A stretch of DNA of 39,649 bases. Source: Podila epigama. Taxonomy: Eukaryota; Mortierellomycota; Mortierellomycetes; Mortierellales; Mortierellaceae. Each line of letters opens with the position of its first letter. Positions within the stretch are counted from its first letter, which is position 1. The DNA lies in NCBI GenBank assembly GCA_015679605.1, contig JAAAVE010000034.1, positions 6,729 through 46,377 of the forward strand, read 5' to 3'. The notes below the pieces were generated by a model. That model saw only the letters and a program-made list of their open reading frames with translations, searched no databases and was not told where the DNA came from. Positions 23,142-36,812 of the stretch are shown here, piece by piece. Position numbers and translations under genes: made by a program.

Positions 23142-26100
23142 ATGGCTCTCCTAACATCAAAACTCACGAGCGCATGGCTCCTCATCATTGGAGTGCTATT
23201 CCATGTCACATACATCTTCAGCATCTTTGACATCTACTTTACATCACCACTCGTCCATGGCATGGAGCAGCATCGCGTCGAGGCACCTGCACCTGCTAAA
23301 CGTCTTGTCCTTTTCGTTGGTGAGTTGACTACCTTACTGCCCTGATCCTTGATCGAGCCCTCTCAATACCATCCTCTTTTCCGTCCACTTTCAAACATAG
23401 CCTAAACTATCTTCCCGTCTATCCTACACTTCTTGTACTCATTCAGCGGACGGACTGCGCGCAGACAAGTTGTATCAACTTCACCCAGATTCCGAGACTG
23501 GCGTACCAGCCACCAAGGCGCCATTTCTTCGCCATGTCATCGAAAAGGAGGGCTCTTGGGGTGTTTCGCATACCCGTGTGCCGACCGAATCGCGACCTGG
23601 ACATGTGGCCATTATTGCTGGTTTTTACGAGGATGTCAGCGCTGTCACTAAAGGTAGTGCAGACTTTTTTTTAAATCTACAAGGGATAGTGATGGGCACC
23701 TGGCATGACTGGAAATCATTCTAAATCTTTGAATCCAAAATGCTAGGTTGGCAAATGAACCCCGTCAACTTTGATTCGGTATTCAACCAGAGTGAACACA
23801 CCTGGTCCTTTGGATCTCCTGACATCTTGCCCATGTTTGCCCATGGCGCCTCCGACCCGGCAAGAATCGATACCATCATGTACCCAGCTGAACACGAGGA
23901 CTTTGGCAAGGGTAATGTCAGATCAAAGATTTTAGTTGCACTATGATCCTATGATTTGAAACCTGGAGCGATGGCAGGACTCTGCTGCTGCCACGTGTTT
24001 GTATTGTATCTTCACAAGGACCTTTGACATTTACTTCCATATACGTCATTCTGCGTGACTAGGCGACGCAAGTGTTCTGGATACGTGGGTGTTTGACAAA
24101 TTCACGGATCTACTGGAGAGATCCAAGACTGATCCAGAGTTATACAAGAAGCTGCACTCGGATAAGATTGTATTCTTTTTACATCTTTTGGGCCTCGACA
24201 CTAATGGACACTCTCATCTGCCCTCGTCTGACCTTTACATCAACAACATCAAGATTGTTGACGATGGCATCAAGAAGGTGACGGAGCAACTCCGAGAGTT
24301 TTACAACGACGACGGCAAGACCTCGTTTGTGTTCACTGCTGATCATGGCATGGGCAATCGCGGTAAGTATCTTTTACTGTCTTTCTTTGGAAGGGAAAGA
24401 AAGATTGGTAAAGGTCTATATTAGTGTTGACACGTTGTTGCTCCCCAACCTTTGTACCTAGGCGCCCATGGAGATGGTCACCCCGACAATACCCGTACTC
24501 CAATTATCGCCTGGGGTGCAGGTATTCAAGGACCTGATACCACTAATCCACATGGCCACGATGAATTCTCTGCAGACTGGCAACTGAATGCTTACAGCCG
24601 TAACGATGTGAAACAGGCAGATATTGCGCCACTTATGGTAACTAGGGACCGATGGTTCTCACTTGTTGCCACTACTTTTTCTGTAACACTGGCCCCAAAG
24701 AAAAGTATGCTAAACCGTTGCTCATTGATTATATAGACCTCTCTAATTGGAGTCAATTATCCTGTCAACTCTGTCGGTGAGTTACCCTTGAGTTACCTGG
24801 ATGCCACAGAATCGTTCCGAGCCCAGTCTACATTTGCCAACACTCTTCAGATTCTGGAGCAATACCACGTCAAGCAGGAACAAAAGCGCCGCACAGAGTT
24901 GCTGTTCAAGCCATACCCCGGCTTGACTGGCGACCACTCTCCCGAGGCTGTCAAGAAGCAGGTTGAAGCCCTCATTCAGGCTGGTCAATATCGGGAAGCT
25001 GAGATCGAGTGCACCCTTGTTCGTGATCTGTGTCTCGAAGGTCTTCGCTACTTGCAGACGTAAGTCTTTACCTTAATGATGTTTTTTATTTTTTAATATT
25101 GGGCGAAAATCGGTTCTAACAATCCTGGGTTCTGCCAATTCTTAGATACGACTGGCTGTTCCTCCGCTCAGTGGTCTCTTCAGGATACCTTGGCTGGATC
25201 GTTTTCAGTATGAACTTTATCCTGAGAACCTTTGTAACCAGCAATGAGTCTCGAGGACTAGGAGCTTCCAGAGTGCCTCGCACAACCCGTCATGTCGCCT
25301 CTGCAGCGGAACAAAAGCTGGTACGTGAAAATGCATGTTCTTTCTCCCTTTTCCATCTGACACACTTCCATACTTTCGACAAACATAATACGAGTGCATG
25401 CCTGACCAAACAGTGTATATCGATTCTGGTTTCCATTTGTATGCTAGATTAATACCTTGGCTTTTATTGTATTTGCCATTTTCTCAGCCATCCTCAGCAT
25501 CAAGCAGTCGCCAGCCCTCTACTATGTCTATGTCGCATTCCCTGTCTTCTTTTGGAGCCGTGTCGCCTTGGACCGCAGGGAGCTCTTAGCTGCCATTGCC
25601 AAGGCAACTCGTGCTCATGGTTGGATCAAGCCATTGGGAGCCGTTGTGGGCTACATCATCGCCCTTGAAATTCTTGTAAGTGCTTACACTACTCTGCATG
25701 TTACATACAATTCTTCTTATTATTATTTTTTACTGACTAACCTCTCGTATGATCGTCTAATGTTCTCTCCCCGTGACATTAGGTCTACAGTTACTTCAAC
25801 CGTGGCGTACTGTCCGTATGCTTCTTTTTCTTGGCACTCTGGCCATTCTTTTTACCCGCTGCAGTTCAGCGTAACATTACGTTGCTGATGGTGTCCTGGT
25901 CTCTATCCTGTTTGGGCACCAGTGTCTTCACGCTTTTGCCCGTCGAGATGGGTGAAAGTCAGTTGCTCATGTATGTATTTGGCTTTTCATTACCCCCTAC
26001 TAGATTTTGATGCTGTTGCCTGATGTCTAATATGATGTGTTAACACTCCTTCATTTTCTTGAAACGCAAAAGCTTTGCTGGTGGTATCGTCCTGACCCTG

Positions 26101-27260
26101 AGTGGAGCGGTGGCAGTGTGGATTGTACCAAGCATCACATTGCCAGTGGGCAGTGCCGAGGCTCAAGCCAAGTCCGCGGCCACTGCACGCTACGTGATGA
26201 TGTTCCAGACAGGGATGATTGCACTTTCAACAGTCATTGTCAACAGCACTGTCAGGAGTCTTGCTGCACAAGAAGGTCTGCCGTTGTTGAACCAAATTGT
26301 TAGCTGGATCATTCTTGGTAAGTCCAATACGCGTTCCTTTTGTATGAATTCCTATGTCATGCTCGTTCAATGCTTTGAAAAGCTTTTTTTTTCAATTGAC
26401 AATTTCTCTTCTTTTTTCTCTCTTTACATCTCCTCTTTGTTTCCTTTGTAGTTGTTACGGCAAGCATACCATTTGTCTATGGCGCCCGATCCAGCCAGCA
26501 TTACCTTTTGAGGATGGTTGTGATCTATCTGTCATTTGCCCCTATCTTCCTGCTTCTCAGTACCTCATACGAACCAATCTTTTACTTTTTCTTGGCCTCA
26601 ACACTGTTGTCATGGTTGATGCTCGAGAGAAAGATTTACTCTGCCAGCGAGATGCAGCCGCTATCTGACGCTCTCTTTACCGAGAAGCGAACGGGCAACG
26701 CGTCTTCGTCCACAACATCTACTGCAGCAGCCTCCTCCTCTGTAACGGGTGCCAATCTGTCAACAGCGTATGTGGAGTATCCAACACGCAGTCTTGGACC
26801 CAAGGATGCTCGCCCAGCCATCTTTTTCCTGTTCTTTATTAATGTAGCCTTTTTTGGCACAGGCAACGTTGCATCGCTCGCCTCGTTCTCACTCCAATCC
26901 GTGTTCCGTTTGACCACGGTTTTCAACCCATTTTTCATGGGCTCGCTTTTAATTTTCAAAATCCTAATTCCCTTCTTTTTGGTGTCGTCCGTTTTCCGAG
27001 TCCTTGGCCGATCACTTGATCTACCACCGTTCTCTTTGTTCTTGCTCGGACTTGCCACGACAGACGTGATGACCCTCAACTTTTTCTACCTTGTTCGGGA
27101 TGATGGTTCTTGGCTCGAGATTGGAACGAGTATTAGTCATTTCTGTATTTCGTCCTTGATGGTCCTTTTCACTATCTTGCTCTTTGCCCTGAGTGACCTT
27201 CTTGTGGGACATGTGCTTGTGCCTGTTGTAAGCGAGGGTCAGCGAAAGAAGAGGACCTAA
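23142..27260 (+). CDS. MCD4: MCD4/PIG-N, GPI ethanolamine phosphate transferase 1
   Basis: Eleven exons: 23142-23319, 23447-23653, 23747-23911, 24063-24362, 24462-24637, 24737-25059, 25146-25320, 25448-25675, 25783-25970, 26073-26317 and 26452-27260. They join in phase to give 997 residues, a little longer than yeast Mcd4. A signal anchor ([20 protein letters not shown]) precedes the lumenal alkaline-phosphatase-like domain. That domain has metal-site ADGLRAD (Asp61), the nucleophile in VPTESRPGH (Thr106), [21 protein letters not shown] and [15 protein letters not shown]. The C-terminal half has many membrane segments ending in a basic RKKRT tail. The enzyme adds phosphoethanolamine to the first mannose of GPI precursors in the ER. 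Every catalytic residue I can place is intact. It converges on the S6-kinase gene with 243 nt between stops. Confidence 0.96.
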
Positions 27261-27503
27261 ATTTTTCGTTTTCTTTTCTGTAGACGATTTCTTATAGACA
27301 AACAAAGCTATGAAATAATGCATTTCAACTCCTAAACACATTCAAAACAGAGCATTTTTTTTCTTGGGATTTTTTATTGGATTCAGTAAATTAATATCGG
27401 GTTCATTATAACATTGCTGAAGTAAAGTGATAGATCTAAGTATATAGTAAACGACATTATTCTTGAAAACATTCATGATACATGTAAAATCGCCTGCCAA
27501 GAG

Positions 27504-30244
<2,741 letters not shown>

Positions 30245-30818
30245 TTACGAGAATGTGTTGATAAATCCTGAATGCTGTTGAAGTGGCTGAATGAAGAGAC
30301 TGGGATGGGCGAGGAGAGAAGGTACAAACGACAGCAAGAAAGAATAATACTACAATTTTTTTTTTTTTTTTTTCCTTTTCTCCTTAAAGTTTGTCCGAGC
30401 AGAGGAGCAGGCGAAAGTTATATGGAGTATGGCAAATGGGAGGCAGAGATGCAACAACGATGGTGATGGTGTGTACGGGGTATACCATTGGGGAGATTTA
30501 AAAGGAAAGGAGCGGTGCTGGCTTTGAGGGAGCGAAGGATGTGGCAACAATGAGATGTGAATTTGGAAAAAAAAGAAAAAACAATAGAAGGAAAAACAAA
30601 AAAAAATTCAGCGATCATCTTGGGATTACTTATTTTTTGAAAAGGTTCTAATTCGAGACAAAAATGGAAATATTGATTTAGATTAAATGACGATTTATTT
30701 TTTAGGGCTTACATGCCCACACATGAGACAACAAATAAAAAAAACTCATATTACAAGAAATAGAATAGACAATTGTGTTGCTGAATGCGCTACAAATGTG
30801 GTATATGAAGAGTTCGCT
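30245..30818. promoter_or_regulatory. S6-kinase upstream region and permease 3' end
   Basis: A 574-nt spacer. It holds the S6-kinase promoter and leader and the downstream end of the permease gene, both on the minus strand. A run of about 18 T (30356-30373 on the plus strand) and A/T-rich tracts toward 30590-30750 are the only visible structures. No gene seen. Confidence 0.5.
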
Positions 30819-32752
30819 TCAGCGTTTGGACTCGAGCATACTCTCGTGAATGGATTGGGCTTCAACCTGCATGTCCTCAATGTCTTTGTTAGTTGGAGTA
30901 GGCCCATGGCGGTCAATGACAGGCTCGGCTGCCATAGGCGGGTTGTTGGGCAAGAGCGCATTGAGGATGCAAGACACAATCGCGCCCAGAGCAAAGCCAG
31001 TATCCAGCACAATGTTGGCAGAGTTGATCAGGGAGCTGACAAAGGCATTGTTACCCGAGTAGTGGAACATGTGGGTAAGGACACCAGGGACTAATGAAGT
31101 ACCCATGCCTAACGTCATTGCAGCTGCAACAACAAAGCGCTCACGACGGGTCCACGACAAGAAGGACAAGATGCGGATACCAGAGACGATGACGTTGGCA
31201 AACAGAAAGGTCGTCATGCCTCCCAAAACAGCATCAGGCATCATCAAAAAGAGCGCTCCAAACTTTGCAAACACACCCATGAGAACCAAGAAAAGACAGC
31301 ACATGTAACCAGCCATGGTATTAGCACAGCGGGTAAGTGAGATGATGCCGTTGTTCTGAGCGTAACAACTCATAGGTGAATTCATAAAGAGTGGGGCCAA
31401 TGTACCAGCAATGCCATCAGCCAAGATGCCTCCCTGCAGACGCGATTCGAACTCGCGGCCCTCGACCGACAACTGCGACACTTCACATGATGCTGTGATA
31501 TCACCAATGCTCTCAACCATGGCCAGGGTGTAGGTTATAAGGAGTGGAATGATGGCTGGTGGGTAGATCGAGTAAGGGTACGACTTTACCCAAAGGAAGG
31601 TAACGACAGGGCTGGCGTGCATCGAGGTTGAGTCAGTGTACCCAAGAGTCCAAGCAATGATCATGCCGACAACAAGGCCAAGGACCACCTGAGCGTTCTT
31701 CATGAAAGGCGATCCAAAGAACTCGACGATGATAATGGTGAAAAAGACACTTGCTCCAAGGCCGAGCCACTGAGCTGATCCCCATGGAGCAGCCATTGGG
31801 GCGCCAACCCTGGGGCAGTCCACGAAGGGGCCAGTCGTGGGGTTAGATTTGCAAGGGCCTGATCCACCACCCCACTGGGTCATACCCGAGTGAACGAGGT
31901 GAACACCAATCAGCATGACGGTAACACCGGTGACGATAGGGGGAAAGATTCGCTTGAGGACCTTGGGAGGCATGAACGAGAGTATGATGGGCAAGATCGA
32001 GCACACCATGCAGGTGCCGAGGAAAGCACCCCAGGCTTTTGGACACGGCAGGTAAGTGGTGGTGCCATTGACGACCTCTGTTTCACAATAACCCGAGTCA
32101 TACATGTTGGCGACAGAGGACTGGAGAACGGGGAGGAAGATAAAGGAGGTACCAACGACAGAGAGAAGGCCCGTGCCAAGAAAGTACTTTGTACGACCAA
32201 GGCGGAAGCGAGTGATCTGGACGAGCGACAACAGGCCCGAGGTAATCAAGGAAGTCGAGATCATCTGAGTGCGCATTTCGGGCAAGAAATTGAGTGCGTT
32301 CTTGCCAGAGCCACTCATGATAAGAGCTGGAGTGACAACACCAGCGATCATGGCCAGCGAATGCTGCAGACCTGTGGCGAGGAGGTGAAAAGAGAATGGT
32401 TAGACACAAGAATGACGGTTTGTTTTCGTGAAGTGCAAAGAAAAGTAAGATTGAAATGAAATGTACCCATGATTAGAGCGAGTAGGAGTGGCAGCCTATC
32501 CTTGAGACCGAAGAAGGGTGGGATGCGAGGAATAGTAAAGCCTGGGAGCGTGGGCATACAGAGGAAGCCATAGTCATAGTCCCCGAGCCAGCCACTCTTG
32601 GTACCGAGCGAGTGTTGGAGGGTCTGCCAGGAGGGCAAGGTCTGGACAGTGTGAGAGAGATCGATATCCTCCTCCTTTGTGCGGTTGGCATGGGGGTCGA
32701 GGATGAAGACTGGTGAGGCCCGTTCCTCGGGCTGTTGTGTGATTTCAGTCAT
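30819..32752 (-). CDS. NCS2 purine (uric acid-xanthine type) permease, UapA/UapC-like
   Basis: Exons 32752-32467 and 32371-30819 give 612 residues, typical of fungal nucleobase-ascorbate transporters. The single intron splits the codon just before the TM1 motif LQHSLAM (QH at residues 98-99). The TM8 motif ESIGDITA starts at Glu382. The TM10 signature QNNGIISLTR runs from Gln434 to Arg443. In Aspergillus UapA the matching Gln and Arg are known to set uric acid-xanthine specificity, so this protein probably imports oxidised purines by proton symport at the plasma membrane. Roughly a dozen or more hydrophobic segments are visible, with a cysteine-bearing external loop (YCETEVVNGTTTYLPCP). The C-terminal tail is hydrophilic and ends in LESKR. 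The N-terminal 60 residues are polar and cytosolic, with a conserved aromatic patch GWLGDYDYGFLCMPTLPGF. Confidence 0.95.
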
Positions 32753-33887
32753 CCGAAAGCTTTATTTGTTCAATGTGGGTGGACAAGTTGTGTATGAGGT
32801 TGGAGTGAGACGAGTCTGTTAGTCTCCACGAGAGAGAAGGAACGTTTTGTGACAAACGTGAAGAGGAGTGTGAACGGTTTTGAGGCTAAACGGGAAACTG
32901 GAAAGAGAAGTAGAGAAGAAAAAGATAAAAAGTATGTTCGACGTTGCTTTTTTTCTTTTTTTTTTTTTCTTTGTGAGTGATCATCGTCTTGCCCTTTTAT
33001 ATGCGAACGCCATTGACTCTTGGATCCGAGAGTGACAAATGCATGTTTGTGTTTGTGTTTGCGTTTGTGTGTATCTGTGTGCATGTGTGTGTATCTGTGG
33101 GTATTTTGATGAGTGAAGTGAGTGCGCCTGTGTGCAATGTGTGCATGTGTATACAAAGGATGGGTATGTTTGTATGGTGCGAGCAGAAACGCCAACTGGA
33201 TTCATGTTTATTTTTTTTTTTTCTTTGTCAAGGCTATTTACTCTCCTAATCCATCCATTGGCAAACTCGGTCGAGGTCTTGTGAACAAGTTGGGTAGGTG
33301 CCCCATGTTGTTGCCATACCTTGCCTAAAAAGGCATGTCAGTGAATGCGGGGTAAACTTTGCACCTTGTTGGTTATCTCCGATAGGCACACAAGTGAGAG
33401 TCAGAGAGATAGACTTGGAGGGCCATGGCGTTAGGATGGACATGCCCCACTTTTTTTCCCCCTTTCCTTTTTCTCGCCGTTCGTCACTTTGTAATATGCC
33501 TGACCTGCATTTGAACTTTCTTGAACCCATTGACAAAAATGTGATCTCTCGGTAAGTCGTACACACAAGCCCACGGTACAAATGGGCAACACAAATGAAA
33601 AAAAAGGAAAAAACGATATTTGCGGGGAAGATTGTCATTCCTGGTCGAACGCCTTCAACAGCAAAACTATTCTATTGCAAACAAACAAGTGTGGTACAGT
33701 ATAAACAGCAGTTGGAAAGCCAGAAAATAAAAACCTTCCTCCCAACACAAAGTTGTTATTGATCATCGTTGCTTGCTCATGCATTATCCTTTACTGCGTG
33801 CTGTTAGAGATGAAAGAAGACACATGTACATGTACATGTGTCTTATTCAGCTCATAATGATAATGACGCCTGCAGCTTTCTTGTACC
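32753..33887. other. Permease upstream region, GT-rich tract and palindrome
   Basis: More than 1.1 kb with no convincing gene. It includes the permease promoter, a T/A-rich block (about 32945-32972), a GT-rich, loosely repetitive tract on the plus strand (about 33040-33160), and the 28-bp palindrome described separately. Open frames here are short or low-complexity. Confidence 0.5.
33817..33844. repeat. Perfect 28-bp palindrome
   Basis: The sequence from 33817 to 33844 equals its own reverse complement. It is centred between 33830 and 33831, with core GTACATGTAC (33826-33835) and flanks AAGACACAT on the left and ATGTGTCTT on the right. Pairing stops at both edges (G at 33816, A at 33845). 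It lies 43 nt upstream of the small ORF at 33888. Confidence 0.97.
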
Positions 33888-34238
33888 ATGGACATGGACA
33901 CTTGCACTTTATTGGTAGACAGACACCTGCTTGTCAAAACGGAGTCAACGGTGCGCGGCCAGAGATCGAACAACACAAAAGTGTCAACCCTGTTTTGCTT
34001 TAGAGTTGCCCGCTTTTTTTTTTTCCTGCAGGAGGGCGACAAGGAACATCCTTCCAAACTCGTATTTTACTTTCGTTTGCTTGACCCTGAAGGTGATGTA
34101 TGTCGTGGTGCAGGGGTTGTGCCTTTGTCAGCTTCCATGTCCTATATTCAGGCACACGCACGAGGGATGATGGCTGCTCAAGAGATGTTACAGTCTAAAA
34201 GAAGAAAGAAAAGAAAGCCGTATCCTTTATCCTTTTGA
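33888..34238 (+). CDS. Doubtful small hypothetical gene
   Basis: I do not recognise this protein. A two-exon model (33888-33950 and 34032-34238) keeps phase and uses a donor GTGCGC and a good acceptor (T run then CCTGCAG). It gives 89 residues. The second exon looks more protein-like than the surroundings: HPSKLVFYFRLLDPEGD, AQEMLQSKRRKKRKP and a basic C-terminus. The frame is also open across the proposed intron, where it reads as Phe-rich sequence, so an unspliced 116-residue version is possible. The first exon and start are uncertain. It may be the 3' part of a longer gene or a remnant. It faces PUS10 tail to tail, 279 nt away. Confidence 0.3.
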   Translation: MDMDTCTLLVDRHLLVKTESTVRGQRSNNTKVSTLFCFRVARFFFFLQEGDKEHPSKLVFYFRLLDPEGDVCRGAGVVPLSASMSYIQAHARGMMAAQEMLQSKRRKKRKPYPLSF

Positions 34239-34517
34239 CCTTCCCTTTGTTGGTAGTTGCCTTCCAACGGCACGGTTATCATTATAGGTCTACAACAAGA
34301 CATGTAACCAGGTGATATCTTACGACTCTGTTGTGGTCGTTGGTTATCATTTTTTTAGCTTCTTTGTTTATACCATTCCTTGTGCTACAATTCTTTGGCA
34401 GAGTTAAGTAAATTGCGGGGAACACCAGGATGACACGGGTGTCATCGGGGAACAAAAGCTGCATTCAGTATTATTTATCAACTCACGTGTATCGTGCCAC
34501 GAGTGTCATATCGTAAT

Positions 34518-36812
34518 TTAATGAAGGCGAATGCTAGGAGGGAACTCAAGATCGACTTCGAGCACATCCAGCTCCATGATGTCAGCCTCGCATCCCAAAA
34601 TGGATGCCAAGCTTGGTTGATTTCGGCCGAGGTCACCATGCACAAACTCCTTGATGTATGTGCCGGCTTCAGTATGGAGATGGAGCACCAAAAAGTGCCC
34701 CTCTAGTGGGAATGCCTTCAAGGAGTGAATCTCTTTCTTGCGAATCATTTGCGCCCGTCTACATGACCAAAAGTGGACATCCACCGAGCAATAGAGTTAA
34801 AAACGGAATCTTTTCTGATCGAGATTATATCGACATACAGGTCACTGACCAAGGGAGACATAATTTACCTTTGGAGAACACGGATTGGAGTCTGCTGCTC
34901 GACGATGAATGACTTGTTATTATACACATTAACAGCATCGATCATTGCCTGCGTGACAAGCTTGGATGTCCAGCAGAGTGCACTGTAGCTCTTTGTTTTC
35001 GACTCTTCGCCATCCTTGATAATTTTGATGTCTTCAGGCTCGAGTTGTGCAGTGTTCCGGACCTGCACCTTTTCGGGCATGATGGCATTAATTTGAGCCT
35101 CCAATTCTTTCAGCTGTTCGTAAGGCACAGATGGCGTCCTAGGATTTATCATCTCCATGTAGAACGGGCGTCCATTGCCCAACATCCGTACATTGGCATC
35201 TTCACGGCCGGCAGTGACAAACTTGAAATCTAGTGTGTGGGAATGGGAAGAGCATTGTATCTTGTTATCTCGCTTGGTCTACCTATTTCATCCGCTTTTT
35301 TATCATTGATGTGTAAATGTCCTCTCCAAGTACCATCAGCTCTGTAGGCTTTCTTGAGGGTATCACACACAATTCCAGAAACGGAAAGTTCTGCCAGTAC
35401 GGTCGCGCCAAATGTCCATGGTGTTTGGCTGACATCTCGTGAGTATTTCAGATATCGCCCTAACGCCCATAAATTGTTTCCAAGTTCGGTTAGTTTCAAG
35501 GTATATTTCAATCCAATGACAAATCATACCATATGTCAATCTCGGTTATACCTCCAACGTAAACAGACTCTCGAGTTATCTCAATACTCTCCATAGCCGG
35601 TTTTGTGGTAACTCTGGTTGGTGGGACATGTCCGCCACTATGAACGCAGGCAATAGGACGCAATGGTTAAAACATGAGGCGGTACACGTTATAGCGTTGT
35701 ACTCATGGCTATGTATTCTAAAGTCAAATAATAAACGTACCTGGCGAACCGTCCATCGTTCACTTGGGCAAGAGCCTTGACGATATTATGTCTTCCATCA
35801 CCTACTTGAATAATTTTCCTCTGGAGAATGGATTCCACAATGTGAAGGTAGCAATACAATAAGTAACAGACTTTCACCAAGTGGTGCCTTTGGCGTTAAA
35901 CTTTAGGCCAAATATTCTGACAGTTGCTTTAACAGAAAGAGTTGCCTACACTTTCGCGCTTCGTTTTAATGACAAGACCAGATTCCTTCAGCGTCGTCAA
36001 GAACACATGGTCGTCCTTTGTTTCCGGGTGGCACACTGAAACCTGCAACCTGAGTTCACTCTATCGACGACATGTTGACGATGTCTGTTAGAATCGGAGG
36101 CGATGAGGGAAAATGGTGTTCAAGCGGCACAATAAAAGAATATATACTCACCGAGAAATCGAGTTTTTGGCCCGTCCTCGCCTCCAGTGGCCAGCTAATA
36201 AGTAGCTTAAAGATCTCCTTAATGTCGACAAGATCACGAGGAACAGTCTTGACCCTCTCTTTGTAATAGATGATGATGGCGTGATTCCGAATCAACGTAC
36301 TGCTTGGTAGCGTTACATTCATGTTGAAGGTGGTGCTGATGTATCCTTCCTTTTGCATGCGTTCCACAATTTCGTCCACAAACGATTCAGCATATTGAAC
36401 TGTCCCAACACATGCTACACACACAGGCTCTGCCGGATCCGCGGTCGTTCCATCTTCTGCAATACTATTCGTTGGTTTTGGAGGAGGGTAAAGGCTCTGA
36501 GTAGCCAAGATCTCCTTGATCTATAGGAATGGATAGTATTTTCGAAAGAGTTTGATGCTCGATTTCTTTGATTCATGTTCTAGCGTGCGATTTTCATTTT
36601 ACGCCATATCCAAATTCAGCATGGTTGGTTACCTCTGATGAGCTCAGCTCGTAAACTTCATAGTCGCGGTATCCGAGGAAGCGAAGCATACAACGACCGC
36701 AGCACGGTATACTAAAGAGAACATCCAAACATGATTCATGTTTCATGGTCTCGTATATCTTGCCATCCAAAGCAACCCTAAGGCGTGTCTTCAATTCTAT
36801 CGACATGGACAT
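34518..36812 (-). CDS. PUS10: PUS10, tRNA pseudouridine synthase
   Basis: Eight exons: 36812-36633, 36520-36152, 36042-35950, 35820-35741, 35637-35552, 35459-35283, 35229-34869 and 34758-34518. Phases agree and give 528 residues, within a residue or so of animal PUS10 as I recall it. Two cysteine pairs, CCGRC (37-41) and CVAC (94-97), form the N-terminal zinc site that follows a THUMP-like layout. Catalytic-domain hallmarks are SVYVGGRYLKYSR, VSQTPW, TAGREDANVRMLGNGRP with the catalytic Asp339, GEESKTKSYSALCW, TPIRVL, and HTEAGTYIKEFVHGDLGR near the end. PUS10 makes pseudouridine 54/55 in the T loop of tRNAs. The start at 36812 is the first of two nearby ATGs and is less certain than the rest. 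The third exon could be spliced differently by a few codons. Confidence 0.93.

Noticed and set aside
33040-33160. GT-rich tract as a telomere-like or satellite array
   Set aside because: The units are irregular mixtures of GTGTTT, GTGTGT and ATCTGT without a constant period; it is simple-sequence drift in a spacer.
35821-35949. Extra small exon in PUS10 (35945-35878) with acceptor TGTAG
   Set aside because: A three-exon variant is in phase, but a single intron from 35949 to 35821 gives the better fit to the family (KRES joined to RKIIQVGDGRHN) with a normal CCAG acceptor.
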